A stretch of 37,914 bases of DNA from Treponema sp. (GCA_017962415.1 JAGCVK010000073.1:1-37914), one strand, 5' to 3'; shown: positions 14,281-23,404, counted from the stretch's first letter. Notes: generated by a model from the sequence alone, not told the origin. A program made the numbers and translations.

Positions 14281-15587
14281 AACGCTTAATAATTTTTATG
14301 GGAGTGGCAGCGACATTGTCTTTTATGTCGTTTGCACAAGATTCGTCGGAAATTGTAAGAAAAATTTCCATAGATGATGCTGTTGTTCTTGCTGCGGAAA
14401 ATAATATTTCTCTAAAACGGCAAAAGATTACTTTGGATACTTTAGAGCGCCGCAACAAAACTTCGTGGAATGGTATTAGTCCTTCTGTTTCTTTGAATGG
14501 AAGGTGGTCAAAATCTCTTGACGGTATTGTTACCGATTACGACGCGCCAGACGGTTATAATTATTCTGTTGGCGCAGATGTAAATCTTTCGCTTACGCCG
14601 TCGCTTTATACTTCTATTGTTGATGCAAAAATAAAGTATGAAGCTGGAAAAGTTGCTTATGAAGAGGCTGAACGCCAGGTTGAATTGAGTGTTCGTAAAC
14701 TTTTTTATAGTTTGCTTTATTCGCAGGAAAGTATAAATCTTCAAAAGCGAAATATGGAAACGGCCCGCTTGCGCTATGAAAATAATCGCGACAAGTATAA
14801 TCGCGGCCAGCTTTCTGAGCTTGATTTATTGCAGTCGCAGTACAGTTATGAAAGTCAGCGGCCGGCAATTGAATCAGCGGAAATTTCTTATCAAAATAGT
14901 CTTGCATCGTTTAAGCAGACTTTAGGAATTCCTCAGAATGAAAAAATTGAACTTGAAGGTGCTTTGGAAGCAAATCTTCCAACAGCTGAATTAAAAATTG
15001 GCAAAACAGTAGATGATTTATTTTCTATAAAAAAACTTAAAGCCGGAATTGTGCAGCAAAAGAATTCGCTTTTGTCTACGCGTTTTTCTGCTTATGCGCC
15101 AAGCATAACAGCGTCTTATGCGTATTCGCTTGCAGGAAGTAATGAAACAAAAGATTTAAAATCACATAAAGAAACCCAGTCTATATCTTTGGGGGTTAGA
15201 ATTCCTTTAGACGGTATGCTTCCCTGGTCAACAGGCGCTTTAAGTGTTGCAAATCAAAAATCAAACTTAAAAGATTTGGAACTTCAGTTGGAAAATGAGC
15301 GAACAACTTTGGAGTTGAATCTTCAAAACAGCATAAAAAACATTGAACTTAAGCAAAATCAAATGCAGCTTTTAAATCGAAATGTTGAAATTGCACAAAA
15401 AACTTATGATATGACACTTGCAGCTTATAATCACGGTTCGCGCGATTTGTTGACATTGCAGAATGCTTCTGATGCACTTATGAAAGCAAAATTAGACAGA
15501 CAGTCTCACATTTATAATTTAATTTGCGCAATTTTTGATTTGGAAAATACACTTGGGCTTCCTTTTGGAAGTCTTGGAAAAGAATAG
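14277..15587 (+). CDS. TolC-family outer membrane efflux protein
   Basis: A 436-residue exported protein. Residues 1 to about 20 are a signal peptide (MKRLIIFMGVAATLSFMSFA). The mature part has the two-fold outer-membrane efflux protein pattern of long amphipathic helices: SIDDAVVLAAENNISLKRQ near the start, RYENNRDKYNRGQLSELDLLQSQ in the first repeat, and TYDMTLAAYNHGSRDLLTLQ in the second, each ending in the family's RGxxxxLxLL-type turn. It would form the outer-membrane channel for the pump encoded by the next two genes. It lacks a lipobox. First gene of a four-gene operon. The start at 14277 is chosen because it gives the signal peptide. Confidence 0.88.
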   Translation: MKRLIIFMGVAATLSFMSFAQDSSEIVRKISIDDAVVLAAENNISLKRQKITLDTLERRNKTSWNGISPSVSLNGRWSKSLDGIVTDYDAPDGYNYSVGADVNLSLTPSLYTSIVDAKIKYEAGKVAYEEAERQVELSVRKLFYSLLYSQESINLQKRNMETARLRYENNRDKYNRGQLSELDLLQSQYSYESQRPAIESAEISYQNSLASFKQTLGIPQNEKIELEGALEANLPTAELKIGKTVDDLFSIKKLKAGIVQQKNSLLSTRFSAYAPSITASYAYSLAGSNETKDLKSHKETQSISLGVRIPLDGMLPWSTGALSVANQKSNLKDLELQLENERTTLELNLQNSIKNIELKQNQMQLLNRNVEIAQKTYDMTLAAYNHGSRDLLTLQNASDALMKAKLDRQSHIYNLICAIFDLENTLGLPFGSLGKE

Positions 15588-15596
15588 AGGTTTATT

Positions 15597-16667
15597 ATGA
15601 GCAAAGAAAAGAAATCAGAAAATTCTTATGTAAGAGATTATGATGAAGACAAAAAAGAATTTTCAAAAACTCCAATTATTGTTATTGGCCTTATTGTGCT
15701 TACAGCAATTTTAGTTTTTGCAATTATAAAAATCTCAGATGCAAAACAAAAATCAGCGGCTGGAAATTTTGGCGGTGGTAGAGCGGCTGCAAAAACGGCA
15801 ACCGCTGTAAGAACTGTTGTTGCAAAAAATCAAACAATTACAGATTTTGTATTTACAAACGGCGAAATTGAAACTCAAAAATCAATAGAAGTTTTTCCTT
15901 CGATTGGTGGAAAAGTTGTAGAAATGAAAGTTTCGCTTGGATCTGCGGTAAAGCAGGGCGATGTAATTGCTTATATAGATCCTTCTGAACCGGGAAGTTA
16001 TTATGCAAAAAGCCCGGTTACAGCTCCAATTGACGGAAGTATAATTACTTCTCCTGTGAAAATCGGGCAGAAAGTTAATGCAAATTCTGTAATCACAAAA
16101 ATTGGCGATATAAATAATCTTCAAATTACAGCAAAAGTGCCGGAACGTTATGTTGCAGACATTGCTCTTGGTCAAAAAGCAGAAATTACACTTCAGGCAT
16201 ATGGCGAAGAAAAGTTTATTGCTTCAGTTGTTAGAATTTCTCCGGTTGTTGATCCTTCAACCCGAACTAAAGAAATCATTTTGAATTTTGATAAACATTA
16301 CGACAAAGTAAATGCCGGAATGTTTGCGCGCGTAAAACTTTTTACTGTTGATTTTGGCGGTTATCCGATTATTCAGCAGGACGCTTTTGTTGAAAATGGC
16401 GATGAATATTATTTGTTCATTGTAAAAAATGACAGTACGGTTGAAAAACGCAAGGTAACTCTTGGCAAAAATGTAGACGGCTATTATCAGGTAAAAGACG
16501 GAATAAAAACTGGTGAAGTTGTAGTAGTAGAAGGAATGCTTTCGCTTTATGAAAACGCAAAAGTTCGTGATATTAGTGGAAATGTTGAATATGTAGAAGA
16601 GGCGCCGCAAGCTCCTGAATCAAAAGGTGGCGCAAAGCCAGAAAAGAAACCGGAGGATAAAAAATAA
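15597..16667 (+). CDS. RND efflux periplasmic adaptor (membrane fusion protein)
   Basis: A 356-residue HlyD/AcrA-type adaptor. After a charged N-terminus of about 25 residues comes a transmembrane anchor (TPIIVIGLIVLTAILVFAII), not a lipobox. A lipoyl-like half motif (GKVVEMKVSLGSAVKQGDVI), the second half (TAPIDGSIITSPVKIGQKVN), a beta-barrel domain (PVVDPSTRTKEI) and a membrane-proximal domain follow. There is almost no alpha-hairpin between the lipoyl halves, so it is a short, metal- or CusB/MexA-short-type adaptor. The end is rich in Pro, Glu and Lys. It begins 9 nt after the TolC-like gene (AGAGG upstream) and its stop overlaps the pump ATG (TAATG). Confidence 0.88.
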   Translation: MSKEKKSENSYVRDYDEDKKEFSKTPIIVIGLIVLTAILVFAIIKISDAKQKSAAGNFGGGRAAAKTATAVRTVVAKNQTITDFVFTNGEIETQKSIEVFPSIGGKVVEMKVSLGSAVKQGDVIAYIDPSEPGSYYAKSPVTAPIDGSIITSPVKIGQKVNANSVITKIGDINNLQITAKVPERYVADIALGQKAEITLQAYGEEKFIASVVRISPVVDPSTRTKEIILNFDKHYDKVNAGMFARVKLFTVDFGGYPIIQQDAFVENGDEYYLFIVKNDSTVEKRKVTLGKNVDGYYQVKDGIKTGEVVVVEGMLSLYENAKVRDISGNVEYVEEAPQAPESKGGAKPEKKPEDKK

Positions 16668-19600
16668 TGAGTTTAAGCAGAAGATCTCTTGAACATCCGG
16701 TTTTGATTCTTATTGTTTTTGCGCTGCTTGCAATGCTTGGACTTTTTACTTTGAGCAAATTGTCTACGGCGCTTTTGCCAGATGTTGAATCTCCAACACT
16801 TTGGATAACAACTTCATATCCAAATGCAGATCCGGAAACGGTTGAAAAAACTGTTACTAAAATTATTGAAAGTACGGTTGTTAGTATAAAAGGCTTAAAA
16901 AGTCTTTCTTCAACTTCGAGCGAAGGTTCTTCGAATGTGCAGCTTGAATTTGAGTTTGGAACCGATCTTGATGAAGTTAAAAATGATATTCGCGATAAAC
17001 TGGATCGTGTAAAAAGAAGCCTTCCAGATAATGCTTCAACTCCAATGATTGCCCGATACGCGTTTGATTCTAGCGAAGTAATGGAAATTTTGATTCGCGG
17101 AAATCGTTCGGTAGATGATTTAAAATCAATTGCCGAAAGTAATATTGTTGGAATTTTGGAACAGGCCGACGGAGTTGGTGAAGCAACTGTAAATGGTGGC
17201 CGAACAGCGCAGGTAAATGTTCGCCTTGATCAAAATCGTATGACAGCCTATGGCTTTACAGTTCCAGTAGTAACAAGCGCTCTTTCAAAACAAAACCTTG
17301 AGCTTGGTGGCGGAAAGGTTCAGGAAGGACACAAAAACTATATTGTTCGTACAACAGGTGAATATACAAGTCTTGAAGAAATCAACGATACTGTAATTTC
17401 TACGATTAATGGCTACAGCATTCGTTTGCGTGATATCGGTGAAGCGACAATCGGTTTTGGCGATGTTACTCAGGAATCTTTTATAAATGGCGAAAAAGGC
17501 GTTTATTTAAGTGTTGTAAAACAGTCTGGAGCAAATGCCGTAACCGTTGCTGATAATTTGTACAAAAAAATCGAGCAGGCAAAAAATAATCTTCCGCCGG
17601 ATATTGAGCTGGAAATTATTTGGGATACTACAGAAATAATCAGAGAAACAATCAATGCTTTGATTTCTTCTGCATGGCAAGGCCTTTTGCTTGCTGTAAT
17701 AATTTTGTTTGTCTTTTTGCAGAATATAAAATCTACGCTGATTATTTCTATTTCAATTCCGCTTTCAATTATAATTACACTTTTTGCAATGACAATGTTC
17801 AATCTTACCTTGAATATGATGACCATGACCGGTTTGATTCTTGGTGTTGGAATGATTGTTGATGCGTCAATTGTTATGATTGATAATATTTACGCATACA
17901 GGCAACGAGGCGCTAAGCCAAAAACTTCTGCAATTCTTGGTTCGCAGGAAATGCTTATGTCTGTAACTTCTGGAAACCTTACAACAATTTGTGTATTTGC
18001 GCCATTTATCTTCTTTATTAAAGAGTTTGGAAGTAGTGGCCAGTATTTTAAGGATTCCATTTTTACCATTGTAATTTCGTTGCTTTCTTCGCTGCTTGTT
18101 GCGATATTCCTTGTTCCAGTTCTTGCAGGAAAATTTTTGCCACTTTCAAACAGAAAAGAAAAACCTGTTAGAAATCCTGTGCTAAAAAAGTTGTATGGTG
18201 CTTTTGAAAATGCAATTCAGTTTTTTACTCGATTGTACGCAAGACTTTTGAATAAGGCTTTTAAATACCGGCTTGTAACAATAGTTGCGGCAATTTGTCT
18301 GTTAATCATTTCTATTTCTTTTGTAAAAGGAATGCAGCTTACAAATATGCCTGCAGGCCGTGATGATCAGGTTACGCTAAATATCAATATGGCAACTGCA
18401 ACACCTTTTGAAGAAACAAAAGAAGTTGTAATGGCACTTGAAGCTTATGTAAAAGAAGAATGTAAAGGAATAAAAACAATTACAACTTCAATTGGCGGCC
18501 GAAATACAAACAGAGGTTCAATTTCAATTGCGTTGCCAGAAACTTCAAAACAAATTGATTCAGCAGAAGTAATGCAAAACAAATTACGAAAGCATTTTGC
18601 TGAATTCCCAAGCGCAAGACTTTCTTTTAGTTCAGGTTTTCGAGGCGGTTGGGGCGGAAAAAGCAGCGTTGATATTGTTATTCGTTCTGATGATTTGGAC
18701 GCGGCTCTTGATACAGCGGAAGATATTCGCGATGTTATTTCTGCAAATAAGAAAATCAGCGAACCTTCTGTTAGTATGGACAAAGGACTTCCACAAGTTG
18801 AAATTGAAATTGACCGCGAACGTGCTTATTCAATGGGGGTTGATATTGCAACAGTTGCGCGTGAAATCAATTATGCTATAAATGGTTCTACAGCTTGTAC
18901 TTATAAAAGTAACGGAAAAAATTACAATGTTGTAGTTGCATATCGTCCAGAAGACAGAAAAACAATAAACGATTTGGAATCAATATATGTTCGTGGAAAC
19001 GGCGGAATGGTTAGCGTTGCAAATTTTGCTTCAATCAAAAAAGGACTTGGCCCAGTTTCTATCAGACATGAAGACCAAAAACGAATAATTCATATTACAG
19101 CGAATAATCTTACAAAAGAAAATGACAATGTAATAGAAGATGAAATCAAAGAAATGGTTCAATCGAATTTGATTATTCCAGATTCAGTTGTTGTAAGTTA
19201 CGAAGGTGCCTGGAAAGAAACAAAAGATGAATATGGAATTTATATCAAAATTGCAATAATGGCGATTTTAATGGTATTTGGCGTAATGGCTGCAACTTAT
19301 GAGTCATTCAAAGCCCCATTTATAAATCTTGCGACAATGCCATTTATTATAATTGGTGTAATTTTGATACATAAAATAATTGGCGAATCGCTTTCGACTA
19401 TGACAGCCGTTGGCGTTATTATGCTGATTGGAATAGTTGTAAACAACGGAATTATTCTTGTAGATTATACAAATATTCTTGTAGGTCGCGGAGTTGAATT
19501 GAAAGAGGCTTGCCTTGAAGCTGGAAAAAGTAGATTCCGCCCGGTTTTGATGACAACGCTCACAACAATTCTTGGTATGCTTCCAATGTGTTTTACTTCA

Positions 19601-19783
19601 TCTGGCCAGGTTAGTATGGTTCGACCGATTGCAATTGCAGTTGTTGGAGGTTTGATTTCAAGTACCTTTGTTACACTTTTGATAATTCCGATTCTTTATA
19701 GTCTGGTTATGAAAAAGCGTAAAGTTAGACGTTCAAAAATTAAGGTTCAATATGTTGAAAATAAGGAGGAACTTAATGGCTGA
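16667..19783 (+). CDS. RND-family inner membrane efflux pump (AcrB/HAE-like)
   Basis: A 1038-residue proton-driven pump with the full RND layout: TM1 near residues 10 to 30, a large periplasmic loop, TM2-6 around 335 to 500, a second loop, and TM8-12 near 865 to 1020. The TM4 proton-relay site reads GMIVDASIVMIDN, with one Asp where AcrB has two, and TM10 reads IVVNNGIILVDY. Both variants occur in non-proteobacterial HAE pumps. The end is basic (KKRKVRRSKIK). It has GGAGG 8 to 12 nt before its ATG and is coupled to the adaptor gene. Substrate is unknown; drugs, bile salts or lipids are all possible. Its last codons overlap the PII-like gene by 8 nt. Confidence 0.92.
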   Translation: MSLSRRSLEHPVLILIVFALLAMLGLFTLSKLSTALLPDVESPTLWITTSYPNADPETVEKTVTKIIESTVVSIKGLKSLSSTSSEGSSNVQLEFEFGTDLDEVKNDIRDKLDRVKRSLPDNASTPMIARYAFDSSEVMEILIRGNRSVDDLKSIAESNIVGILEQADGVGEATVNGGRTAQVNVRLDQNRMTAYGFTVPVVTSALSKQNLELGGGKVQEGHKNYIVRTTGEYTSLEEINDTVISTINGYSIRLRDIGEATIGFGDVTQESFINGEKGVYLSVVKQSGANAVTVADNLYKKIEQAKNNLPPDIELEIIWDTTEIIRETINALISSAWQGLLLAVIILFVFLQNIKSTLIISISIPLSIIITLFAMTMFNLTLNMMTMTGLILGVGMIVDASIVMIDNIYAYRQRGAKPKTSAILGSQEMLMSVTSGNLTTICVFAPFIFFIKEFGSSGQYFKDSIFTIVISLLSSLLVAIFLVPVLAGKFLPLSNRKEKPVRNPVLKKLYGAFENAIQFFTRLYARLLNKAFKYRLVTIVAAICLLIISISFVKGMQLTNMPAGRDDQVTLNINMATATPFEETKEVVMALEAYVKEECKGIKTITTSIGGRNTNRGSISIALPETSKQIDSAEVMQNKLRKHFAEFPSARLSFSSGFRGGWGGKSSVDIVIRSDDLDAALDTAEDIRDVISANKKISEPSVSMDKGLPQVEIEIDRERAYSMGVDIATVAREINYAINGSTACTYKSNGKNYNVVVAYRPEDRKTINDLESIYVRGNGGMVSVANFASIKKGLGPVSIRHEDQKRIIHITANNLTKENDNVIEDEIKEMVQSNLIIPDSVVVSYEGAWKETKDEYGIYIKIAIMAILMVFGVMAATYESFKAPFINLATMPFIIIGVILIHKIIGESLSTMTAVGVIMLIGIVVNNGIILVDYTNILVGRGVELKEACLEAGKSRFRPVLMTTLTTILGMLPMCFTSSGQVSMVRPIAIAVVGGLISSTFVTLLIIPILYSLVMKKRKVRRSKIKVQYVENKEELNG

Positions 19784-20072
19784 TATATATCGTGCAGAAG
19801 TTATTTCAAATCAGTCTGTTCAAGAAGATATAATAGAATTGCTTGAGCAGGAGATTCCTTCGCTACAGTACACCGTTATACCTGAAATAAATGGTCGCGG
19901 CGGCCGCACCAAAAAACTTGGCGATACCGTTTGGCCGGAAATGAACTTTGTGCTTTTTACCTATCTTGATAAAAAAACAGCGTTGAAAATGAAGGCTGTA
20001 ATAGATGCGGTAATTAAGAAATTTCCGAACGAAGGAATTAGTTTGTTTTTTACAAAGGCAGAAACGTTTTAG
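19776..20072 (+). CDS. Small PII-superfamily-like protein linked to the RND pump
   Basis: A 98-residue protein (MADIYRAEVISNQSVQEDII...) with the length, beta-alpha-beta layout and sequence feel of PII/CutA-like trimeric proteins, including a GRGGRTKKLGDTVWPE loop in the place of the PII T/B-loop region. Its ATG at 19776 lies inside the pump gene's end (8-nt overlap) and has the strongest Shine-Dalgarno sequence of the window (AAGGAGGA), so its level is probably tied to the pump. PII proteins often bind a partner transporter and a small ligand, so a regulatory role on this pump is a reasonable guess. No ligand-binding residues can be assigned. An upstream ATG at 19752 is within the pump and is rejected. 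Confidence 0.65.
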   Translation: MADIYRAEVISNQSVQEDIIELLEQEIPSLQYTVIPEINGRGGRTKKLGDTVWPEMNFVLFTYLDKKTALKMKAVIDAVIKKFPNEGISLFFTKAETF

Positions 20073-21022
20073 TTTAATTCAACTACGCGAAGTTGACCTT
20101 CTAAATCTTTATGAATAAGTGATTTATAGCCGCAGCGCTCTCCGAGCGCTGCGGCTTTTTTTGCGTTGTATTCGCCGGTTTCCATAAGAATCGTGCCAAG
20201 CGGAGAAAGGTGTTCGCGGCTTTGCGACAAAAGATTTCGTATAATTTCAAGGCCGTCGTTTTTTGCAGCGCCTTCTAAAGAAAATGCGCGTTCGCCAGAA
20301 ATTGTAATATCACCATCTAAAGCAAGTCGCGGCTCACTTCGTCCGTCTTTTAAAAGTTCATCAACCAAGGTATGCGGAATGTACGGCGGATTAGTAAGAA
20401 TAATGTCAAAACGGTGCGCAATATTTTCAAAAAGATTCGTGCGAACAAAACTTACGCGCGAAAGCACGAGTTCTCCAAGATTTCCGAGCAGCGCATTTGC
20501 ATTTTTTCGAGCTATTTCAAGCGCCGGCTCCGAAATATCCGCAAGCGTAAATTTCGGAAGCTCTTCGGCCGGCACGCGTTCATCTTCAATAAGCGTTTTA
20601 ATAACACTAAGTGCAATGCAGCCGCTTCCGGTGCACATATCGCAAACCGTTAGCAGCGCGCCGTGTCTTGATTGAATTTTTTCTAAAATAACATCAATAG
20701 CGCGTTCAACAAGAATTTCTGTGTCTGGCTTTGGAATCAAAACATCTGGCGTAACAAAAAAATCATAACCATAAAATTCTTTGTGGCCAGTTATGTACGC
20801 AACCGGAAGACCTTTTGCACGTTTTTCAACAGCGATTTTGAGTTCTTCAAGTTTTTGAGAATCAATTTCATAATTATTATGAAGAAGCTGCTGCGTTTTT
20901 GTAAGTTTGAGATAAAATTCCAAAAAAACTTCTGCGTCAAGTTTTGGGCTTTGGGAGTTTGTAAGATTTTTTACAGCAAAAGCCTTAAATTCCTGAATGG
21001 TCAAATTAAATCTCCTGCTCAA
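20069..21022 (-). CDS. prmC: Release factor glutamine N5-methyltransferase
   Basis: A 317-residue HemK/PrmC enzyme that methylates the GGQ glutamine of release factors RF1 and RF2 with SAM. It has the helical N-terminal domain (about 1 to 90) with GHKEFYGYDFFVTPDVLIPKPDTE, SAM motif I VCDMCTGSGCIALS, and the catalytic NPPYIP. The C-terminal KAAALGERCGYKS stretch is also the site of an oppositely oriented terminator hairpin (20128-20162). The stop overlaps the stop of the PII-like gene by 3 nt, and the start overlaps the end of the upstream gene by 17 nt, so it is the last gene of the rqcH operon. Confidence 0.93.
   Translation of the reverse strand: MSRRFNLTIQEFKAFAVKNLTNSQSPKLDAEVFLEFYLKLTKTQQLLHNNYEIDSQKLEELKIAVEKRAKGLPVAYITGHKEFYGYDFFVTPDVLIPKPDTEILVERAIDVILEKIQSRHGALLTVCDMCTGSGCIALSVIKTLIEDERVPAEELPKFTLADISEPALEIARKNANALLGNLGELVLSRVSFVRTNLFENIAHRFDIILTNPPYIPHTLVDELLKDGRSEPRLALDGDITISGERAFSLEGAAKNDGLEIIRNLLSQSREHLSPLGTILMETGEYNAKKAAALGERCGYKSLIHKDLEGQLRVVELN
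20128..20162 (+). terminator. Intrinsic terminator of the efflux operon, inside the prmC coding region
   Basis: AGCCGCAGCGCTC (20128-20140) and GAGCGCTGCGGCT (20144-20156) form a perfect 13-bp, G/C-rich stem with a TCC loop, followed by seven T. It faces the rightward efflux operon, which ends 56 nt upstream. On the opposite strand the same bases encode prmC residues near its C-terminus and have no T run, so termination should act rightward only. Confidence 0.92.
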
Positions 21023-21908
21023 AGGTCACATTTTGGCCGCTTTGAACGGCAAAATCATTTAACCAATGTTTTATGCAGATTTGCCATTCATCGCAAAAGC
21101 GACTTTCGAGCAAAGTTCGGTCGTACATATAAAAAAAGTGTTCAAGAATTTCGTTGCGAACTTGCGGGTCAATTTCCGGCGAGTTTACAAAAAGACTTTC
21201 AATAAAGTCAGTTGCGTCTTGCGCGGTAAAAAATGATTTATTCATTGTTGTTGAAAGCATATAAAGTGCAAGCGGAACGCAATTTACGCTGTGCTGTTTT
21301 ACAAACAAAACGCTTTCTACAATTTTAATAGCTTGAGTTTTTATTTCTGCAAGATATTCCTGCGCTTCATCGTTATCAAAAATGCCAAGCATAAAACATT
21401 GTTTGAACCACGCGTAAGTTCCGGCAGAAATTGCAACATGAATACTTGGCGCGCAAAGTAAATGCGGGTCGAAAAAATGAATTGTTCGGAATTTGCGGGT
21501 TTTATAGTATTTTGGCCGCGTTGTAGTTGTCATACAATAACGGAAAATTGTTGCGGCGTTGCTGTAAATTTTTGAAAGAAACTTTAAATACAAACAAAGA
21601 TAAGGCGCCGCTTTAAAATAGCCAAGCCGATTTTTTAGCATATCCATTGGCTTTAGAAAAAAACTTACAAAGCTAAGATAATTTTTTACCTGCTCAGGCT
21701 CAAAAGGAATTTTATCATCAATATCAGTTTCAATATTAATTACAAGCCGTTTTGTAAAATGAAATTTTTGATTCAATTGCAAAAAAAAGAAATCTTTTAT
21801 AACGGTGAAAATAAATTTCCAGGCGTAACGTGCGGTGCACGGTCTTGTTGTGAGGAAAAAAATCGGCTTCACGCTCGAATAATTTTGTATTTTTTTTATT
21901 TGTTTCAA
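21006..21908 (-). CDS. Uncharacterised PAP2-like protein
   Basis: A 300-residue basic protein I do not recognise with certainty. Three pieces recall the PAP2 phosphatase fold: TTTTRPKYYK as a remnant of KxxxxxxRP, DPHLLCAPSIHVAIS close to the PSxH motif, and FVKQHSVNCVPLAL resembling the third motif (H...D) with Cys in place of Asp. Several hydrophobic segments occur but few are long enough to be sure membrane helices. The start overlaps the rqcH stop by 4 nt (ATGA), so translation is coupled, and the end overlaps prmC. Codon use matches the neighbours. If the fold is right, the altered third motif makes activity uncertain. Confidence 0.6.
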   Translation of the reverse strand: MKQIKKIQNYSSVKPIFFLTTRPCTARYAWKFIFTVIKDFFFLQLNQKFHFTKRLVINIETDIDDKIPFEPEQVKNYLSFVSFFLKPMDMLKNRLGYFKAAPYLCLYLKFLSKIYSNAATIFRYCMTTTTRPKYYKTRKFRTIHFFDPHLLCAPSIHVAISAGTYAWFKQCFMLGIFDNDEAQEYLAEIKTQAIKIVESVLFVKQHSVNCVPLALYMLSTTMNKSFFTAQDATDFIESLFVNSPEIDPQVRNEILEHFFYMYDRTLLESRFCDEWQICIKHWLNDFAVQSGQNVTFEQEI

Positions 21909-23335
21909 AGTTGAGCCTCTTCGTGAAGCGAATCAAGCCGTGTAAGCCGAGCTTTATCCGGTTCAATGCAAAGATTTTTTTCTTGAGTTGGTAAAACAAG
22001 ACCTTTTGGACCGTTTTTTGCACGGCGAAGATATTTTACATGCGTGTAATAAAGATCTGTTTTTCCGGCATTTCGTGCTTTTGAATAATAAACTGCAAGA
22101 TTCGCTGCATCAAGCAGAATATCAAGCGGAACTGTTTTACCTTTGCGGGCTTTTATAAAAACGTAGCCGCCGGGAAAGTCGCGCACATGAAGCCAAAGGT
22201 CTTCGCCGCGAACATGGTGGCGTAAAAGCTCGTCGTTTTCGTTGGCATCACGGCCTACAAGAATATACCAGCCATTTACTGTGTAATCAAGACCAGGATG
22301 ATTTTTTTTCTGCTGCTGCTTTGGTGTGGAATCGCGGCGCAAAAGCTGTTCGATTTTAACCGGATTTGTTTCGCGCTTAATTTCCTCATAAAGCGAATCA
22401 AGTTTTTGAATCTGCTTTTGAAGAATTTCAATATCGTGTTTGAGTTCTTCGGTTCCAGAAACTGATTTTTTGTATTTTTTATAATATTCGGCAGCATTTT
22501 CCTGCGCAGATTTTTTCGGGTCGATTAAAAGGCGAACGGTTTTGCCTGTTTCATAATCTTCGCATTCTAAAAAGTTGCTATTGCTATCAATTAAATAGCC
22601 GTAAGAAAGAATCAGGTCGCCTTGATGTTTTAGCTGGCCGGCATTCTTAAAAGATTCTTGTTTGTCTAAAAGATTTTTGAGAGCCGCTTCTTTTTTTGAG
22701 CGCGCAGAGTTGTACCATTTTTCAGCTTTTTCGAGAAGAGCTTCGCGCGAAAGAGTTTCAGAATGTTCTGAATACCAAAAATCAATGTATGCGTTAAAGC
22801 TTTGAAATTCTGAATCAGAAAAATCGCGAATTGGAAAACGCGCAGCCGCTTGGCTCAGTTTTGTTTCATCAACTGCAGGCGGAATAAAAGTTTCATCTTT
22901 TACTTCGTAACGCTCAGGGCGGCGGAACATACTGTCTAAAACAAGATCATTTTTATCGCACAAAATTACATTTGCCGCGTTATTCCAAAGTCTTATGTAA
23001 AGGTTAAATTGTTCGCTGTCGCTGTGCGAAAGTTCCATTTTGATTACGCGTTCAAGCCCAATTTGTTCGGCCGAATTTATGCGGCAACCTTTGATTCTTG
23101 AGCGCAAGAATTCCATAAATCGAAGAGGCGTTTCATTTTTAGTAATTTTTCGCCGGGTTTCATTGATACGAACGGAATTTTGAGCTGTGCAAATTAATAC
23201 AGTTTTTGCAGTTCCTTCTTTATATGTATAAAACGCAAGCGTATCATAACCAGGCTGAATAATATCCTGAATAAAAGCACCGCGAAGGTTCAGCTCATTC
23301 AGAATAAGATTTATTTCGTTACAATTAAGAGACAT
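21905..23335 (-). CDS. rqcH: Ribosome quality control protein RqcH (NFACT family)
   Basis: A 476-residue NFACT protein, which in bacteria binds obstructed 50S subunits and adds alanine tails to stalled chains. The NFACT-N domain is at about 1 to 180, a coiled-coil middle at about 200 to 340 (KKEAALKNLLDKQESFKNAG, then a Glu/Lys-rich helix), and NFACT-R at about 350 to 450 with GRDANENDELLRHHVRGEDLW and HVRDFPGGYVFIK. The length is below the 550 to 570 of Bacillus RqcH, mainly in the middle. The Asp-Arg pair essential in B. subtilis RqcH appears here as Glu-Arg (QIGLERV, about 95). A TGATAAAAT -10 lies 22 nt upstream of the ATG. First gene of a three-gene operon. Confidence 0.86.
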   Translation of the reverse strand: MSLNCNEINLILNELNLRGAFIQDIIQPGYDTLAFYTYKEGTAKTVLICTAQNSVRINETRRKITKNETPLRFMEFLRSRIKGCRINSAEQIGLERVIKMELSHSDSEQFNLYIRLWNNAANVILCDKNDLVLDSMFRRPERYEVKDETFIPPAVDETKLSQAAARFPIRDFSDSEFQSFNAYIDFWYSEHSETLSREALLEKAEKWYNSARSKKEAALKNLLDKQESFKNAGQLKHQGDLILSYGYLIDSNSNFLECEDYETGKTVRLLIDPKKSAQENAAEYYKKYKKSVSGTEELKHDIEILQKQIQKLDSLYEEIKRETNPVKIEQLLRRDSTPKQQQKKNHPGLDYTVNGWYILVGRDANENDELLRHHVRGEDLWLHVRDFPGGYVFIKARKGKTVPLDILLDAANLAVYYSKARNAGKTDLYYTHVKYLRRAKNGPKGLVLPTQEKNLCIEPDKARLTRLDSLHEEAQL

Positions 23336-23357
23336 TACCTATTAAAAACCTATGATA

Positions 23358-23366
23358 ATTTTATCA
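23358..23366 (-). promoter_or_regulatory. Extended -10 for rqcH operon
   Basis: TGATAAAAT reads leftward and ends 22 nt before the rqcH ATG. The leader of about 15 nt contains only a weak AGG, unlike the leaderless starts elsewhere. The same bases form a small TGATA/TATCA hairpin. Confidence 0.4.
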
Positions 23367-23404
23367 CAAATTTGCGGAATAAAAAAGATATTCTAAAAAA
23401 GAAA

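Noticed and set aside
20166..20675. 169-codon rightward ORF opposite prmC
   Set aside because: Shadow of the conserved prmC gene in another frame; it has no known domain, and it starts just after a strong rightward terminator.
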